Shown here in pieces: positions 32,267 to 44,768 of a DNA stretch of 64,000 bases. This DNA is from Ashinkailepas kermadecensis (taxonomy: Eukaryota > Arthropoda > Thecostraca > Neolepadidae), in the NCBI GenBank assembly GCA_034440615.1, contig JAOTOM010001602.1, positions 1-64,000 on the forward strand, given 5' to 3'. The translations under genes and the position numbers were made by a program. Below the pieces are notes generated by a model, which was given only the letters and a program-made list of their open reading frames with translations, searched no databases and was not told where the DNA came from. Every line of letters begins with the position of its first letter. The stretch's first letter is position 1.

Positions 32267-33480
32267 CAGTGGCATACCAAAGAGGAAAATCCCCCCCCCC
32301 GCACACTCAATTCTGAAGAGGTGGGCTTCCAAGAACCCGAGAATCTTGTCGGGCCCCAAAAAATTGTTCTGGGGCCCCAACAATTCCCGTCGAGGCCCCA
32401 GAATTAGGGGTTACGAATAAATACAGCGGGCACCAAAAAACTTCCACTTGGCCCGAAAATTTGCGCCGGGGATGCCAAAATCGTGCTGAGGCCCAGATAA
32501 GTACAACGCGCCCCCGAACTAGCGCAAGCCCTCAAAATATCGCGCTTGGGATCCAAAATTCATGTCGGTAGTCCCATAAATTCTGGCCGGGCATCAAAAA
32601 TTCCTCTCGAGCTCCCAAAAATTAGCGTTGATGGCCACAAATAAGCACAGCGTGGCACAAAAATCGCATAGAAACTCCGACAAGGATCAAGAAGGAGGAA
32701 AGAACTGGAAAGGAGGAAGGCCAAGAAGGCCTGAAAGCCTTCCAAAATAAAGAGAGATTCCGAAAAATGTATGTCCGAGCCATGAAATCGCTTCTCAGCC
32801 CAAACATACCACCGGATGCCTTAACAAATCGCATATGGAACCGAAAAACATACCGAAGCTAAAACAATTCGCGACGGGACACAGAAAAAAAGGCGCCGGG
32901 GACCGACAAATCAGGCCGTAGATCGGACTTTACATGATTCAGAAGAAGTCACCAAAAATTACGTCGAGCCCAGAAAACTCGCGTCGGATCCCTCGGAACC
33001 ACGCGCCTGAGCCCGAAAAGTCCCGACGGGACCCCGAGAAATTGTACCGGAGCCCTCAATATCGTGCTGGGGTCCCACAAATGGGCGCGAGGAACCCAAA
33101 TGAATACAGCGGGACCATAAGAGTACAACTGGAGGACGAAAATATACTGGGCCCTCCAAAGCATACAGAGTCTGGCAAATAGCGGTACGGCCTTAAAACA
33201 TGCGTTGCAGCTCTAAATACACACCGGGAGAAAAAAAAACGCAACGGGGCCCTCAAAGCACACCGGAGCCTTGAGGTCGCTTGGGGCCCTCACAAACAGG
33301 CCGGGCCCTCAAGAATCGACATGGTCCTAGTAAGGTACAAAAAGACCGGGCACTAAAAAACACTTCGGGGTATGCGAAAACGCGCCGATACCTAAGAAAA
33401 AATGTCGTCGGTGCACAAAAACGCAACAAGACTATCAAAAAGAGCCGTGGTCGTAAAAATGTGCCGGGCCCCTAACAAAA
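32267..33480 (-). repeat. Degenerate ~30-bp periodic array (opposite orientation) after a hAT-like terminus
   Basis: Begins CAGTGGCATACCAAAG, resembling hAT-like ends, then from about 32330 runs as some 35-40 highly diverged units of the type GGGCCCCAAAAATTCGCG. It is the reverse-complement form of the arrays at 19200-19750 and 62840-64000. Confidence 0.65.
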
Positions 33481-33735
33481 AATGGCTGGAGCCTGTAACA
33501 AATGTGTGTTCTTGGATCTTCCAGGACAATTCATAATGCTCGGTGTCACTTCTTAGCTTAGTTTAGCAGCATCCCGACATAACCTTGCTTGGGCCTCTCA
33601 AGGCAAACATGGGCATCGAGGTCACCAGCACATCGGTAACAACACGGCAACCCACACCAACGAAGGCGAGAGCAATGCAGCGCAGGCTCGGAAACTCTCG
33701 TCGCGAGGATTGCCGTTTCATAAGACACACCAACA

Positions 33736-33736
<1 letters not shown>

Positions 33737-33794
<58 letters not shown>

Positions 33795-33903
33795 ACACAC
33801 ACCACACACACACACACACACATACACACCACACCACACACCACACACCACACACCACACACCACACACCACACACCACACACACACAACCACACACACA
33901 CAT
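33737..33903. repeat. (CA)n / (CACAC)n microsatellite
   Basis: Pure CA, then CACACACC variants. Confidence 0.96.
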
Positions 33904-34424
33904 CACACCGTTGATGCCATTTAATCTGGTAAACGATTCAGGTTGGTGCAAATTACTTGGTCCTTGTTCCAGACATTTTTCAAAAGCATGGATTGGTGCT
34001 GGAAAGCGTATGTCACTGGCCCTTTGGGCGTGATTGATGCTCCAGATGCTGCAATTCAAAACACGACTGGGGTATTAAAACCTTCTCAGTCTTTAAATCA
34101 TTAACGTTAGTTTCACATCAAGAATCACAGATCGTTCGGTTGCATGCCGTTCTGAAGCAATATAAAGTAAAATATTTGTATGGTAAAATAGTTAATTGGT
34201 ATCAGCGTGAAGAAATACTTTATCCCGACGGAATTCTGAATATGTCGCTTGCAGTACAGTGCACAACATATGCAATAAATAATATGATAGCATGCAACAC
34301 ATTCCTTGCACCCTAAGACATGTGATTATCAATGAAGTAGATGCAATTTAATCAAGTAACTAATTGACTTGTCAATGAAACTGAATTAAGCAAGCAAGTG
34401 CCTCCCTTTGACTTGCCGCCTCGG
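33904..34424. other. Intergenic sequence without recognised feature
   Basis: No motif recognised. Confidence 0.4.
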
Positions 34425-34650
34425 TAGCTTAGTTGGCTAGAGCGCTGTCGTGCACCCGTCTCCTCTGTCCTGGCAATGCTAGGTTCGAGTCGCTTCGCGT
34501 GCTCGCTTTTAGTCCCCGGCTGGGAGGGTCAGTTGGCAATTGGCACGATAAGGTCGAGAGCGAGCCGCCGGGGTCGCCGTGTCGGTGTATTGACGGCACG
34601 TGAAGCGCTTTGCCAAATTTAGACTGTAAAACTGTAATTCATGGAATCAT
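34425..34650 (+). mobile_element. tRNA-derived SINE (family C)
   Basis: The plus strand begins GCCTCGGTAGCTTAGTTGGC TAGAGCGC (tRNA A-box-like), with GGTTCGAGTCGC as B-box 40-60 nt on. A ~130-bp unrelated body follows, ending near GACTGTAAAACTGTAATTCA. It differs from families A and B. A true tRNA gene is excluded by the lack of a paired acceptor stem. Confidence 0.75.
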
Positions 34651-34689
34651 GGCCAGGGTTCACGAAACCAGCTCTTCTTAGCAATTGGA

Positions 34690-35160
34690 TCCTGGTTCAT
34701 AAAGCCACCCCAGCAAGAGTTCGAACTACATTTCTAAAACGTATAAATGTTGGACATTCTATTATTATTTTGTGGCCAGAGAATACTTCATTGACATCAT
34801 AAACCTCCCATCTCCTTTCGCTACATCTTTGCAACTGAGCTTTTTCCAACCTTTCCGTTCATTCTGTGTTGCTGGAGTCAGAAATCCGCAGCTATCAATT
34901 GTTGCTTATCGACAGAAGTCCAGTAACCTGCTCGTTTAACTGCCAATGCTGTTTCGCCGACAGAGGAATGCAAGGCGGGAACAGGGAAGACCCGTGTTTA
35001 CCACTGCATGGCTGCAGGGCAAATGGTCGCGTGACGACCACACCCGCGAATGCTATGGCTCGGACACTGGCCGGTGGCGAAACTGGTAGACTGTCACGCA
35101 ACTCATAACTGTGAAACGGCGCAGCCTATAGTAATTTTTGGTGTGCAGCGTCACAGCCTA
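34690..35160. other. Intergenic sequence without recognised feature
   Basis: No motif recognised. Confidence 0.4.
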
Positions 35161-35169
35161 CGTTCCTAA

Positions 35170-35770
35170 GGGTACCCCGAACATCCCACCGAAACATTTT
35201 CCCAGACGGCGCCGTGGAGCGAGCCGTATGTGGCGTTCGTGGTGGCTGTATGACTGTTTCTGACTGGACGTGCACTACGTACTTCGCCAGACGAGACATC
35301 CCATGGAGGAGCCGTATGGACGTTCGTGGTGGTGTATGAAACCTGGACGTGCACTATGTACTTACGCACCAGACGGACTGCCGTGGAGGAGCCGTATGTG
35401 GCGTTCGTGGTGGCTGTATGACTGTCGCTGACCGGACGTGCACTATGTGCTTACGCACCAGACGGACTGCCCTGGACGAGCCGTATGTGACGTTGGTTGT
35501 GGCTGTATATCTGGCGGGCGACCGTCGCTGACTCGACGTGAACTATGTACTTACGCACCAGACGGACTGTGGTGGAGGAGCCATATGTGAGGTTGGTGGT
35601 GGCTGTATGACTGTCGCTGACTGGACGTGCACTATTACTTATGCACCAGACGGACTGCCGTGGAGGAGCCGTATGTGAGGTTGGTGGTGGCTGTATGACT
35701 GTCGCTGACTGGACGTGCACTATGTACTTACGCACCAGACGGACTGCCGTGGAGGAGCCGATTGACTACC
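35170..35770. repeat. ~89-bp minisatellite, about seven copies
   Basis: Units contain CTTACGCACCAGACGGACTG and GGTGGCTGTATGACTGTCGC, mostly 88-89 bp apart, with one 100-bp unit and diverged copies on the left. Confidence 0.9.
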
Positions 35771-36359
35771 CAGCTTCGGTTCCGTCATGCAAGTGGTCGA
35801 ACCTCCGACAGCGTTGGACCATGGCAGTGACGATGTTCGAATAGTTCCCATGACAACACCCTAACCGGCACAGTGGGTGGAGCTTCACTCCCCCCGCACT
35901 CCCTAGGGCATGGTCATTTCACGGCTGTGTGGCTGTGAAGGTAGCAGTTAACACGGCAGGTGGGTCGGCTACTCTGAAATTAGCTGAAGAATGCACATAA
36001 ATCACTTTTGTAGTCATCATATCGCGCGATTTCATTCGCAAGAATCGACAGACACTTCACATGCTTTTCAGCATTTTCAGCTCCAGTGAATTGCGAAAAG
36101 CCTCAAATACACCAGCAAAGCATTCTGCAAACTTGTATTTGTTCATTGCTTTAATCCCCTTCCGGAACAAATGTGCATAGCAAGCTTGCGAACGGAATAT
36201 TTTCACTTAAATGCCAGTAATTCTTCACGCAGGCTATAATAAATGCATCAGAGAGCAAATAAGACAACTTGAGATTGAAGACCTTCCTACTTTAACACAA
36301 TCTATTGAAAATGAATTGCTATAGTTGATGGATTTTCAGGAGCCTTTGGAAATAATCAC
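35771..36359. other. Intergenic sequence without recognised feature
   Basis: No motif recognised. Confidence 0.4.
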
Positions 36360-37020
36360 TTTCCCCGTCATTTCGGTCCGATCCTCACACCCCGCCTCAG
36401 GGGTCATTCAATACTTGGCCTAATCTCCAAACTAAGCGTCGCGCTGACACTGAGGAGGTGTCATCGCAAAGCGCTTGACCAGTAGGGCTAGAAATCACTC
36501 CCAACATTCTGTCCCCTCAAAAAGTGACGTCACAGTTGGGGGCTAATGTGGTCACGATTGACGTCATATTTTGGGCTCTGGGGCGTTCATTTCGAAGAGG
36601 ATTTTAAAAACAAAACTTATTTGGAATCAACTAAGGAAGACGAAGTGAACTATGGTCTCAAAATGTTCTCCCACCGAAATATAAAAAAATGTACTTGTTG
36701 AATGTTGTCAAGTTTTGAGTTTTCGATATTTCAATTTACTTTGATCCAATTGGTAGAACATACGTATAAACGTTGCTTTAAGCAAACTAAACGTCATACA
36801 AATTGCTTACTTCAGCCAGAATTTTCGAAGATAGTCCTAATATACAAATATGCAAAGTTACTTTCATCTAAAACTCAGAAATTCAATAATTCCGCTGGTG
36901 CGCTTTGTTCCGTCCTTAAAGATAAGCAACGCTGACAGCCTCATTTTAATATCTTTACCCGCTAAAGCGTGGCGACTGGCTGAGCTTTGCTGGAGGTGAC
37001 CTCGCTTGACCTTGAACAAC
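36360..37020. mobile_element. Dispersed repeat, copy 2 (related to 12691-13425)
   Basis: Begins GGTCCGATCCTCACACCCC and ends GGAGGTGACCTCGCTTGACC. Internal similarity to the first copy is patchy. Class unknown. Confidence 0.55.
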
Positions 37021-37280
37021 TCGGTGAACGTGAATGATATGAACTCAAAATTGTACATAACATGGCAAATTAATGTGGAAAAAGGTATGTAAAAGTTTAG
37101 AGCGCTGTCGCGAGCCGTTTTTTTTTCTCACCGCGAGCCGTTTGGGTTGGTCAAAAATTACTTGTAGACTTTGTTTTCCGGTGGTCACCTCTGACTATTT
37201 CTGTTCTATAACTTTAACTAATAAATTACACTCGGCGAACACAAGCACCCTAAGGTGACAAAAAGTGATACCCACCTCCA

Positions 37281-37579
<299 letters not shown>

Positions 37580-37792
37580 TCACCAACTCACCGGGTTGGT
37601 GAGTAGCATTCTGTACTGGTTGCAGACCAGCTGCTGGCTGCTAGTATTGCTAGTATATTATTGGCTGTGTTGGAGCTTTTTCCGTTGATGGCCGCTTTCA
37701 TGCCCGGTTCCAGCTTTGATTGGCCCCGAATGGCCTGTGCTGCATCCTTTGCGGTGATAAATGCCGCACTGACTGCCCCACCTTGATACTTT

Positions 37793-38107
37793 GTTCAGCG
37801 GTCATTTGGGGACGGTAGGCATTCGTGTGAGGTGATCTGGCTCTTTGGGTACTCCTGTGATTACATGACTGCGGGTCCTACAATGATGGCCTCGGTTGTT
37901 CAGCGGTCATTTGGGGACGGTAGGCATTCGTGTGAGGTGATCTGGCTCTTTGGGTACTCCTGTGATTACATGACTGCGGGTCCTACAATGAGGACCTCGG
38001 TTGTTCAGCGGTCATTTGGGGACGGTAGGCATTCGTGTGAGGTGATCTGGCTCTTTGGGTACTCCTGTGATTACATGACTGCGGGTCCTACACTGAGGAC
38101 CTCGGTT
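37793..38107. repeat. 105-bp tandem repeat, three near-identical copies
   Basis: GTTCAGCGGTCATTTGGGGA begins at 37793, 37898 and 38003. The period is a multiple of three, so a plus-strand frame stays open through it, but no domain is recognised. Confidence 0.93.
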
Positions 38108-38529
38108 GCATATTTCCCACTTTCATTGTGCATTAATTGCGTTCCACACACTCCGCAGCTCCACAGTTGCACACCAAAATGGCGATGCGCTTTGACATTC
38201 ATGCAATTTGCTTTCGTGCGTGCGTGCGTGCTTCTGCTGTTAGGTTTAACAAATGTACAACTGGTATATACAGTAGTTTTGTGAGTGGAAATGCTGATCT
38301 GCTGTGGAACTTCGCCGATAATTTGACCAATATGTTGACGGACTGATGCTACATTTTCCGGGATCAATACTCAGCCAAAATTAAGGTATTCACAGCACAT
38401 CCTGTATCGCCTTGTGTTGTTGTTTCCCTTCACCACATTGAAGGAAGTTATACCGGCATATATTTTAATATTTGAAGTGACTGCATAAAGTCATCTTCGC
38501 AGATATCCTTGGGGAACGGGGCCGGCTCG
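38108..38529. other. Intergenic sequence without recognised feature
   Basis: No motif recognised. Confidence 0.4.
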
Positions 38530-38800
38530 GCCCACAGGGCGTAATGGTGGACGACAGCCCACGGTGCATCATGACGGACGACAGCCCACAGGGCGTCATG
38601 ACGGACGACAGCCACAGGGCGTCATGACGGACGACAGCCCACAGGGCGTCATGACGGACGACAGCCACAGGGCGTCATGACGGACGACAGCCACAGTGCT
38701 ACGGACGACTGCCCACAGGGCGTCATGACGGACGACAGCCCACGGTGCATCATGACGGACGACAGCCCACAGGGCGTCATGACTGGCGACAGCCACGACA
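38530..38800. repeat. ~26-bp minisatellite, about ten copies
   Basis: Unit GACAGCCCACAGGGCGTCAT plus GACGGAC, with some units lacking one C. Confidence 0.92.
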
Positions 38801-38835
38801 GCGCAAATCCATGTCGTCAAATTGGATTCAGGGAA

Positions 38836-38889
38836 TATCCGTGTCTACATATATGCCGAATTGGAAACACTTCCGCAATGAACCAGCTG

Positions 38890-38972
<83 letters not shown>
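38836..38972. repeat. Second copy of the 37281 segment, followed by (CA)n
   Basis: Begins GTGTCTACATATATGCCGAA; the CA tract spans about 38891-38972. Confidence 0.88.
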
Positions 38973-38973
<1 letters not shown>

Positions 38974-39004
38974 GGCGATCAGAGCGCTATCGTACGTAGT
39001 CAGC

Positions 39005-41760
39005 CATATATGAAGGTGGACACGCCAGGCGCTAGGAACGGCGCAGGCCTGGGTGAGAAGGGGAAACGGGGTCCCAAGGGCTGCGGGAGGACCAGACGGA
39101 AAGACCTCCGGGTCGACAGACCGGGCACGGGAACCGGGATGCACCGGCGGCACTTGTGCCGACTGAGGGCCAGCATTAAGGGCCTCCTCCGGTCGCTCCT
39201 CACGATGGGAGGGAGGGGGCTGAGCACCAGCAGCTGGTGGGGTGGGGGGGGGGGGGGGGGGGGGGGTCATGTGTTGCAAGCAGTTTGCAACGATTCCTAC
39301 GATACGCTACGCCCTGTACACATACCCAATAGGAGTGAGGGCCCGCAGTACTCACATACACCGGGGGACCAGGTGGGCCGCCCTGGCAGCCGCATACGTA
39401 CTCACTGACCAGGCTGGAGCGAGGGCAGGTGCTTCTTTCCCTGATCATGGTAGAGCTCCTGGCGAACCATTTGTCGACGCATCTCCTCTTGTACGGTCTT
39501 GGGATACTGGGGTTCAGATTTTCCCGTCGGGTGGGCAAGAAAGTGCGACACGCCCGGCCAAACAGCTTCTGGGCCGGAGACACACCATAGCGCTCACTAG
39601 GGGCGTTCCTCCACATGAGCAGCGCTCAGAGCGGGTTCTGATTATCTGAGAGTGCCTTTCTCATGATGTTTTTGACCGTTTTAACGACATTTTCGGCCTT
39701 TCTGTTTGACTGCAGGTACCCGGGACTGGACGTGACATGCATGATGTCGAGCTCACGAGCAAAATCAGAAAACTCTGAGCTACTGAATGTGGGGGGGGGC
39801 ATTGTCACTAACCAGGATTTCCGGGAAACCGTACCGTGCAAAATGGGACGATAGGGCGCTGATCACATAGCCAGCCGTAGTGCGTGTAAGCTTGTCAACT
39901 TCCACGAAGTTATTGTAGTAGTCGATCAAAAGCAGGTAATTTTCACCCTGGAGCACAAACAGATCAATGCCGACCTTGTCCCACGGCCGACTCGGGAGTT
40001 CGTGGGAGAGCAGGGCTCCGATGAAAGAGCAGGACGATGAGCCAAAGATACTGTACAATTAATGACCGCTTCTCTAATCATTGCCTACATCCCTAACCAG
40101 AATACGTTGGCACGCGCCAAGCGCAGGACGGAATCGACCCCAATCTGACTGAGTGCTATGCAGACGCTTCACGATGTCGGATTGCAGGGACCGGGGTATT
40201 ACCAGAAATTTTGATTTGTACAAAAGACCGTCTTGCACAGTGAGCTCATCTTTCACTGGATAAAACGGCCGGAGGTGGTTGGGCAGCTCTCTGCGGTGAT
40301 CCCGCCACCCCGTTTGCACCTTCGTGATTACCTCTGTAAGCACTCGGTCTGAATCCATGGCGTCACGTATCGCTGTCCGCCGAGCGGGACAGACGCAGAT
40401 ACCATCCCGTAATCGCACCGATCCTACTTCTACCGCAAAGGCTGACTGAGGCGTCTGGATTGGTGCGCGGCTCAGCGCGTCGGCTTCTTTCATTTCAGGT
40501 CCTGGCCGACACTCCAAGTTGATGTCGTACCATTGTAGTGTCAGTAGCATTCGTTGCAGGCGCAAGGGAGTCTCGTTCAGTGGCGTTTGATGGATTGCCA
40601 CCAAAGGCTTGTTATCAGTCTCCACTATGACAGGTCGACCATACAGAAAGTGATCTAAACGCGTCATGGCAAATGCTATTGCCAACAACAGTTCCTTTTC
40701 AGTTTGAGAGTATGACTGCTCACAACGAGTTAAGGTCCGAGAGCAGTAAGTCATGGGATTCCCACTCTGTATTAGTACCGCACCCCATCCATGACTGGAG
40801 GCGTCGCACTGTACTCTGGCATCAGCCGTGGGATGATATAATTTCAGAACAGGGGAAGTCGTGAGTAGCCGTTTTACCTCCACAAACGCCTGCTGACATG
40901 CAGGACTCCAGTACCAATTGCTCAGAGACTGGATGAGCTGGCGAAGAGGGGACGGACACACTTGGGACGTAGCGAGAAAGTAACCATCCCCAGGAGCCGC
41001 TTGAGACTGGGGACATCTTGGGTGCCGGATAGTCACCGACGGCCGATATTTTAGCCGGGGCCGGTTTCATCCCACCGCTGGACGTCAGCACGTGACCCAT
41101 CCACTTGACCTCGTCTGCTTGATACCGTAGTTTATCCGCGTATTTACCGTATATCGTATACCGTATATCGGCGTATTTACCGTAGGTTCGGGGCACGCGC
41201 CCGATCCAGAAATGCTGTAGGGTTCCAGTCGTGATCCGGCAGGGCTTCTTCATGCGTGTTCCCGCGGCCGAACACCACGAAATCGTCAGCGATCACGTCC
41301 ACGCCCTCTAACCCTTCTACCAACTCGTGCATCATGCGCTGCCATACTTCCGGGACACTTTTGATCCCATAGGGCAGACGTTTCCAGACATATTGACCAA
41401 ATGGCGTATGGAAGCAGCATAGCCGTGCAGACCGATCGGAGAGATGTATTTGCCAAAAGGCACACGAGACATCCATCAGGCTGAAGACCCTAGCATTTGT
41501 GAGACGGGAGGTGACCTCGTCGACTGTGGGAATCGGATAGTGCTAATGCCGGACTGCTTTGTTCAAGTGGAGAGGGTCAAGGCAGAGCCGGATGTCACCG
41601 TTTGGTTTATCCACAATCACTAGATGCGATAACCACTCCGTGGGTTCAGTGATGCGGAAGATGACATTCATCGCTTCTATCTCGTCTACATTTTTTTTCG
41701 AAGTTTATCGCGAACATGCACACGAACTTTGCGAGGTGCATGGACGATGGGGATGACACC
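39005..41760 (-). pseudogene. Gypsy/Ty3 LTR-retrotransposon polyprotein, decayed (RT, RNase H, integrase)
   Basis: Minus-strand order is RT, RNase H, integrase, diagnostic of Gypsy. RT (41700-41200): TEWLSHLVIVDKPNGDIRLC, LMDVSCAFWQIHL and VIADDFVVFG, with an in-frame stop before HYPIPTV. RNase H (40960-40500): catalytic D in QCDASSHGWG, E in QTEKELLLA, D in ETDNKPLVAI. Integrase (40060-39280): GIDLFVLQG, LVSDNAPPH, KAENVVKTVK (DDE residues present but in different frames) and a terminal GPHSY/RRNR module. An AT-rich, partly palindromic insertion (41130-41190) breaks the RT connection. No LTRs or gag were identified. Confidence 0.92.
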
Positions 41761-42330
41761 GGGGTCCGTGACTATTTCATAGTTCTCGACCACGAGAACA
41801 CTTCTCGAAACACTTCAAATATGGTAAAGTTTGCGCTCCCCAAATGACGATTTATATAAAAAATACCTATTTTTTTATTTGCTATATATCAAACCAAAAT
41901 ATGGTTCTTCCATTATGTCAATAAAAAAAACAAAAATTTCACGGATATCGAGGTCACCGAACGTCACGCGACCTGGGATCATGGGGTAACTCTTTTATTA
42001 TGCATCACATATTACAAATATCGTCATAATTGGATTCCTTGAATCCTTGCGAGTTAAAAATGTTTGGATATTTATATTTTGACTCCTAATTAACTTAGTT
42101 ATCGGCCACCGAATAAAACCCTGCAGCGTGACCTTCCAGAAATTCCCGAGGCTATAACTCCAGAACCGATGTCCTGACCGAAGTAAAATTTGCGAAGTTG
42201 GATTCAGGGCATAAGATAACCCTACAAACCAATTTTGCTCACAATCTGAGACATGAGGGTAGACAATGACCCCTTTGCCTGGTCGATTTGTCGTTGAATG
42301 CCCCAGCTATCGTTCAGTTGTGCCCGTATT
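41761..42330. other. Intergenic sequence without recognised feature
   Basis: Could include upstream Gypsy sequence; no motif seen. Confidence 0.4.
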
Positions 42331-42331
42331 C

Positions 42332-43505
<1,174 letters not shown>

Positions 43506-44695
43506 CTACAGTCGTGTAATTTCGACCGCGTCATCTTGATTGTTCGCTCTGCCGACAAGACCGCTGTGTCGCCGCACTGAAGTCGAAAGGTTGACCTCCT
43601 CGACACTGCCAGTGCCCGGTACGACGTCATACGCGGGCGTTGTGACGTCACTGATATCGAACATGACGCGGGTGGGTGATGGCGGGATGGTGACGTCAGA
43701 CATGGCGTCCTGTTGTGCCAGAGGAGGCACCTGGCCGTCCACCGGGGCCAGGACACCATTTTCCTGTGGCGACGAGGTCAGAGACGCTGGGGTGTCAGGT
43801 CCCAACACAGACGAAATGCCGGCCTGCTCCAGCATCAGTCGGAACTGGGAGTCGGGCTTGGCCGCCAACTCACTCGGCGTACCCATCTCAGCGATCTGAA
43901 ACAGTGTCCTCTCGTCACTCTGGCGCCCCTCCTAGGGAAGGTGTGGCCTCACACGGCGTACCCATCTCAGTGATCTGAAACAGTGTCCACTCGTCACCCT
44001 GGCACCCCTCCTTAGAAAGGTGTGGCTCTCGTCACCCTGGCATCCCTCCAAGGGAAGGTTTGGCGTGAACATGTTAGCACCCTCACCTTTCGAAGTCCAC
44101 TACAACCCCTCACCCTGCCAGAGTACACTACACACCACGCCTACTTTTTGTCCTGTCGGAATCACCACAACACTTCTCCCCTTCACTCCGCCAAAGTTCA
44201 TTACAACACTCCTCATCCTCCCATAGTCCACCACGACATCCCTCACCCTGCCTGAGTCCATGACAATGATGACGCTGTAGCCGAGCACTGTGTTGAGTCG
44301 GTGGGCGATCGTCAACACCGTGCAGTCGGAGAAGTCCTCGTGAATGGTGCGTTGGATCAAGCAGTCGGTCTGCACGTCGACACTGGCTGTGGCCTCGTCC
44401 AGCAGAAGCACGCGGTTCCGTCTGCGACAGGTACTCTCAGTTAGACCCGGCACGTGCAGTGTCAATCGCTGGCCTGTCGCACCACAGCGGCTGATGCGCA
44501 TTGCTCGGGATTGGACGCAAAACCTTCCAGCTGACGTGCCCAGAAGCCAAAATAATAACAAATTTACTGGATTCACAGCAGAATGTACCTGTCTGCCGAT
44601 TGTCGTGCAAGGAATTACCTAGCGTTCATCCTCTGTCACGGTAGCGTTTATCCCAGCTGAACTGGCAGACGTATACATACATACATACATACACA

Positions 44696-44768
<73 letters not shown>

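Noticed and set aside
34425..34500. True tRNA gene
   Set aside because: A- and B-box-like sequences are present but no acceptor stem pairs, and a SINE body follows.
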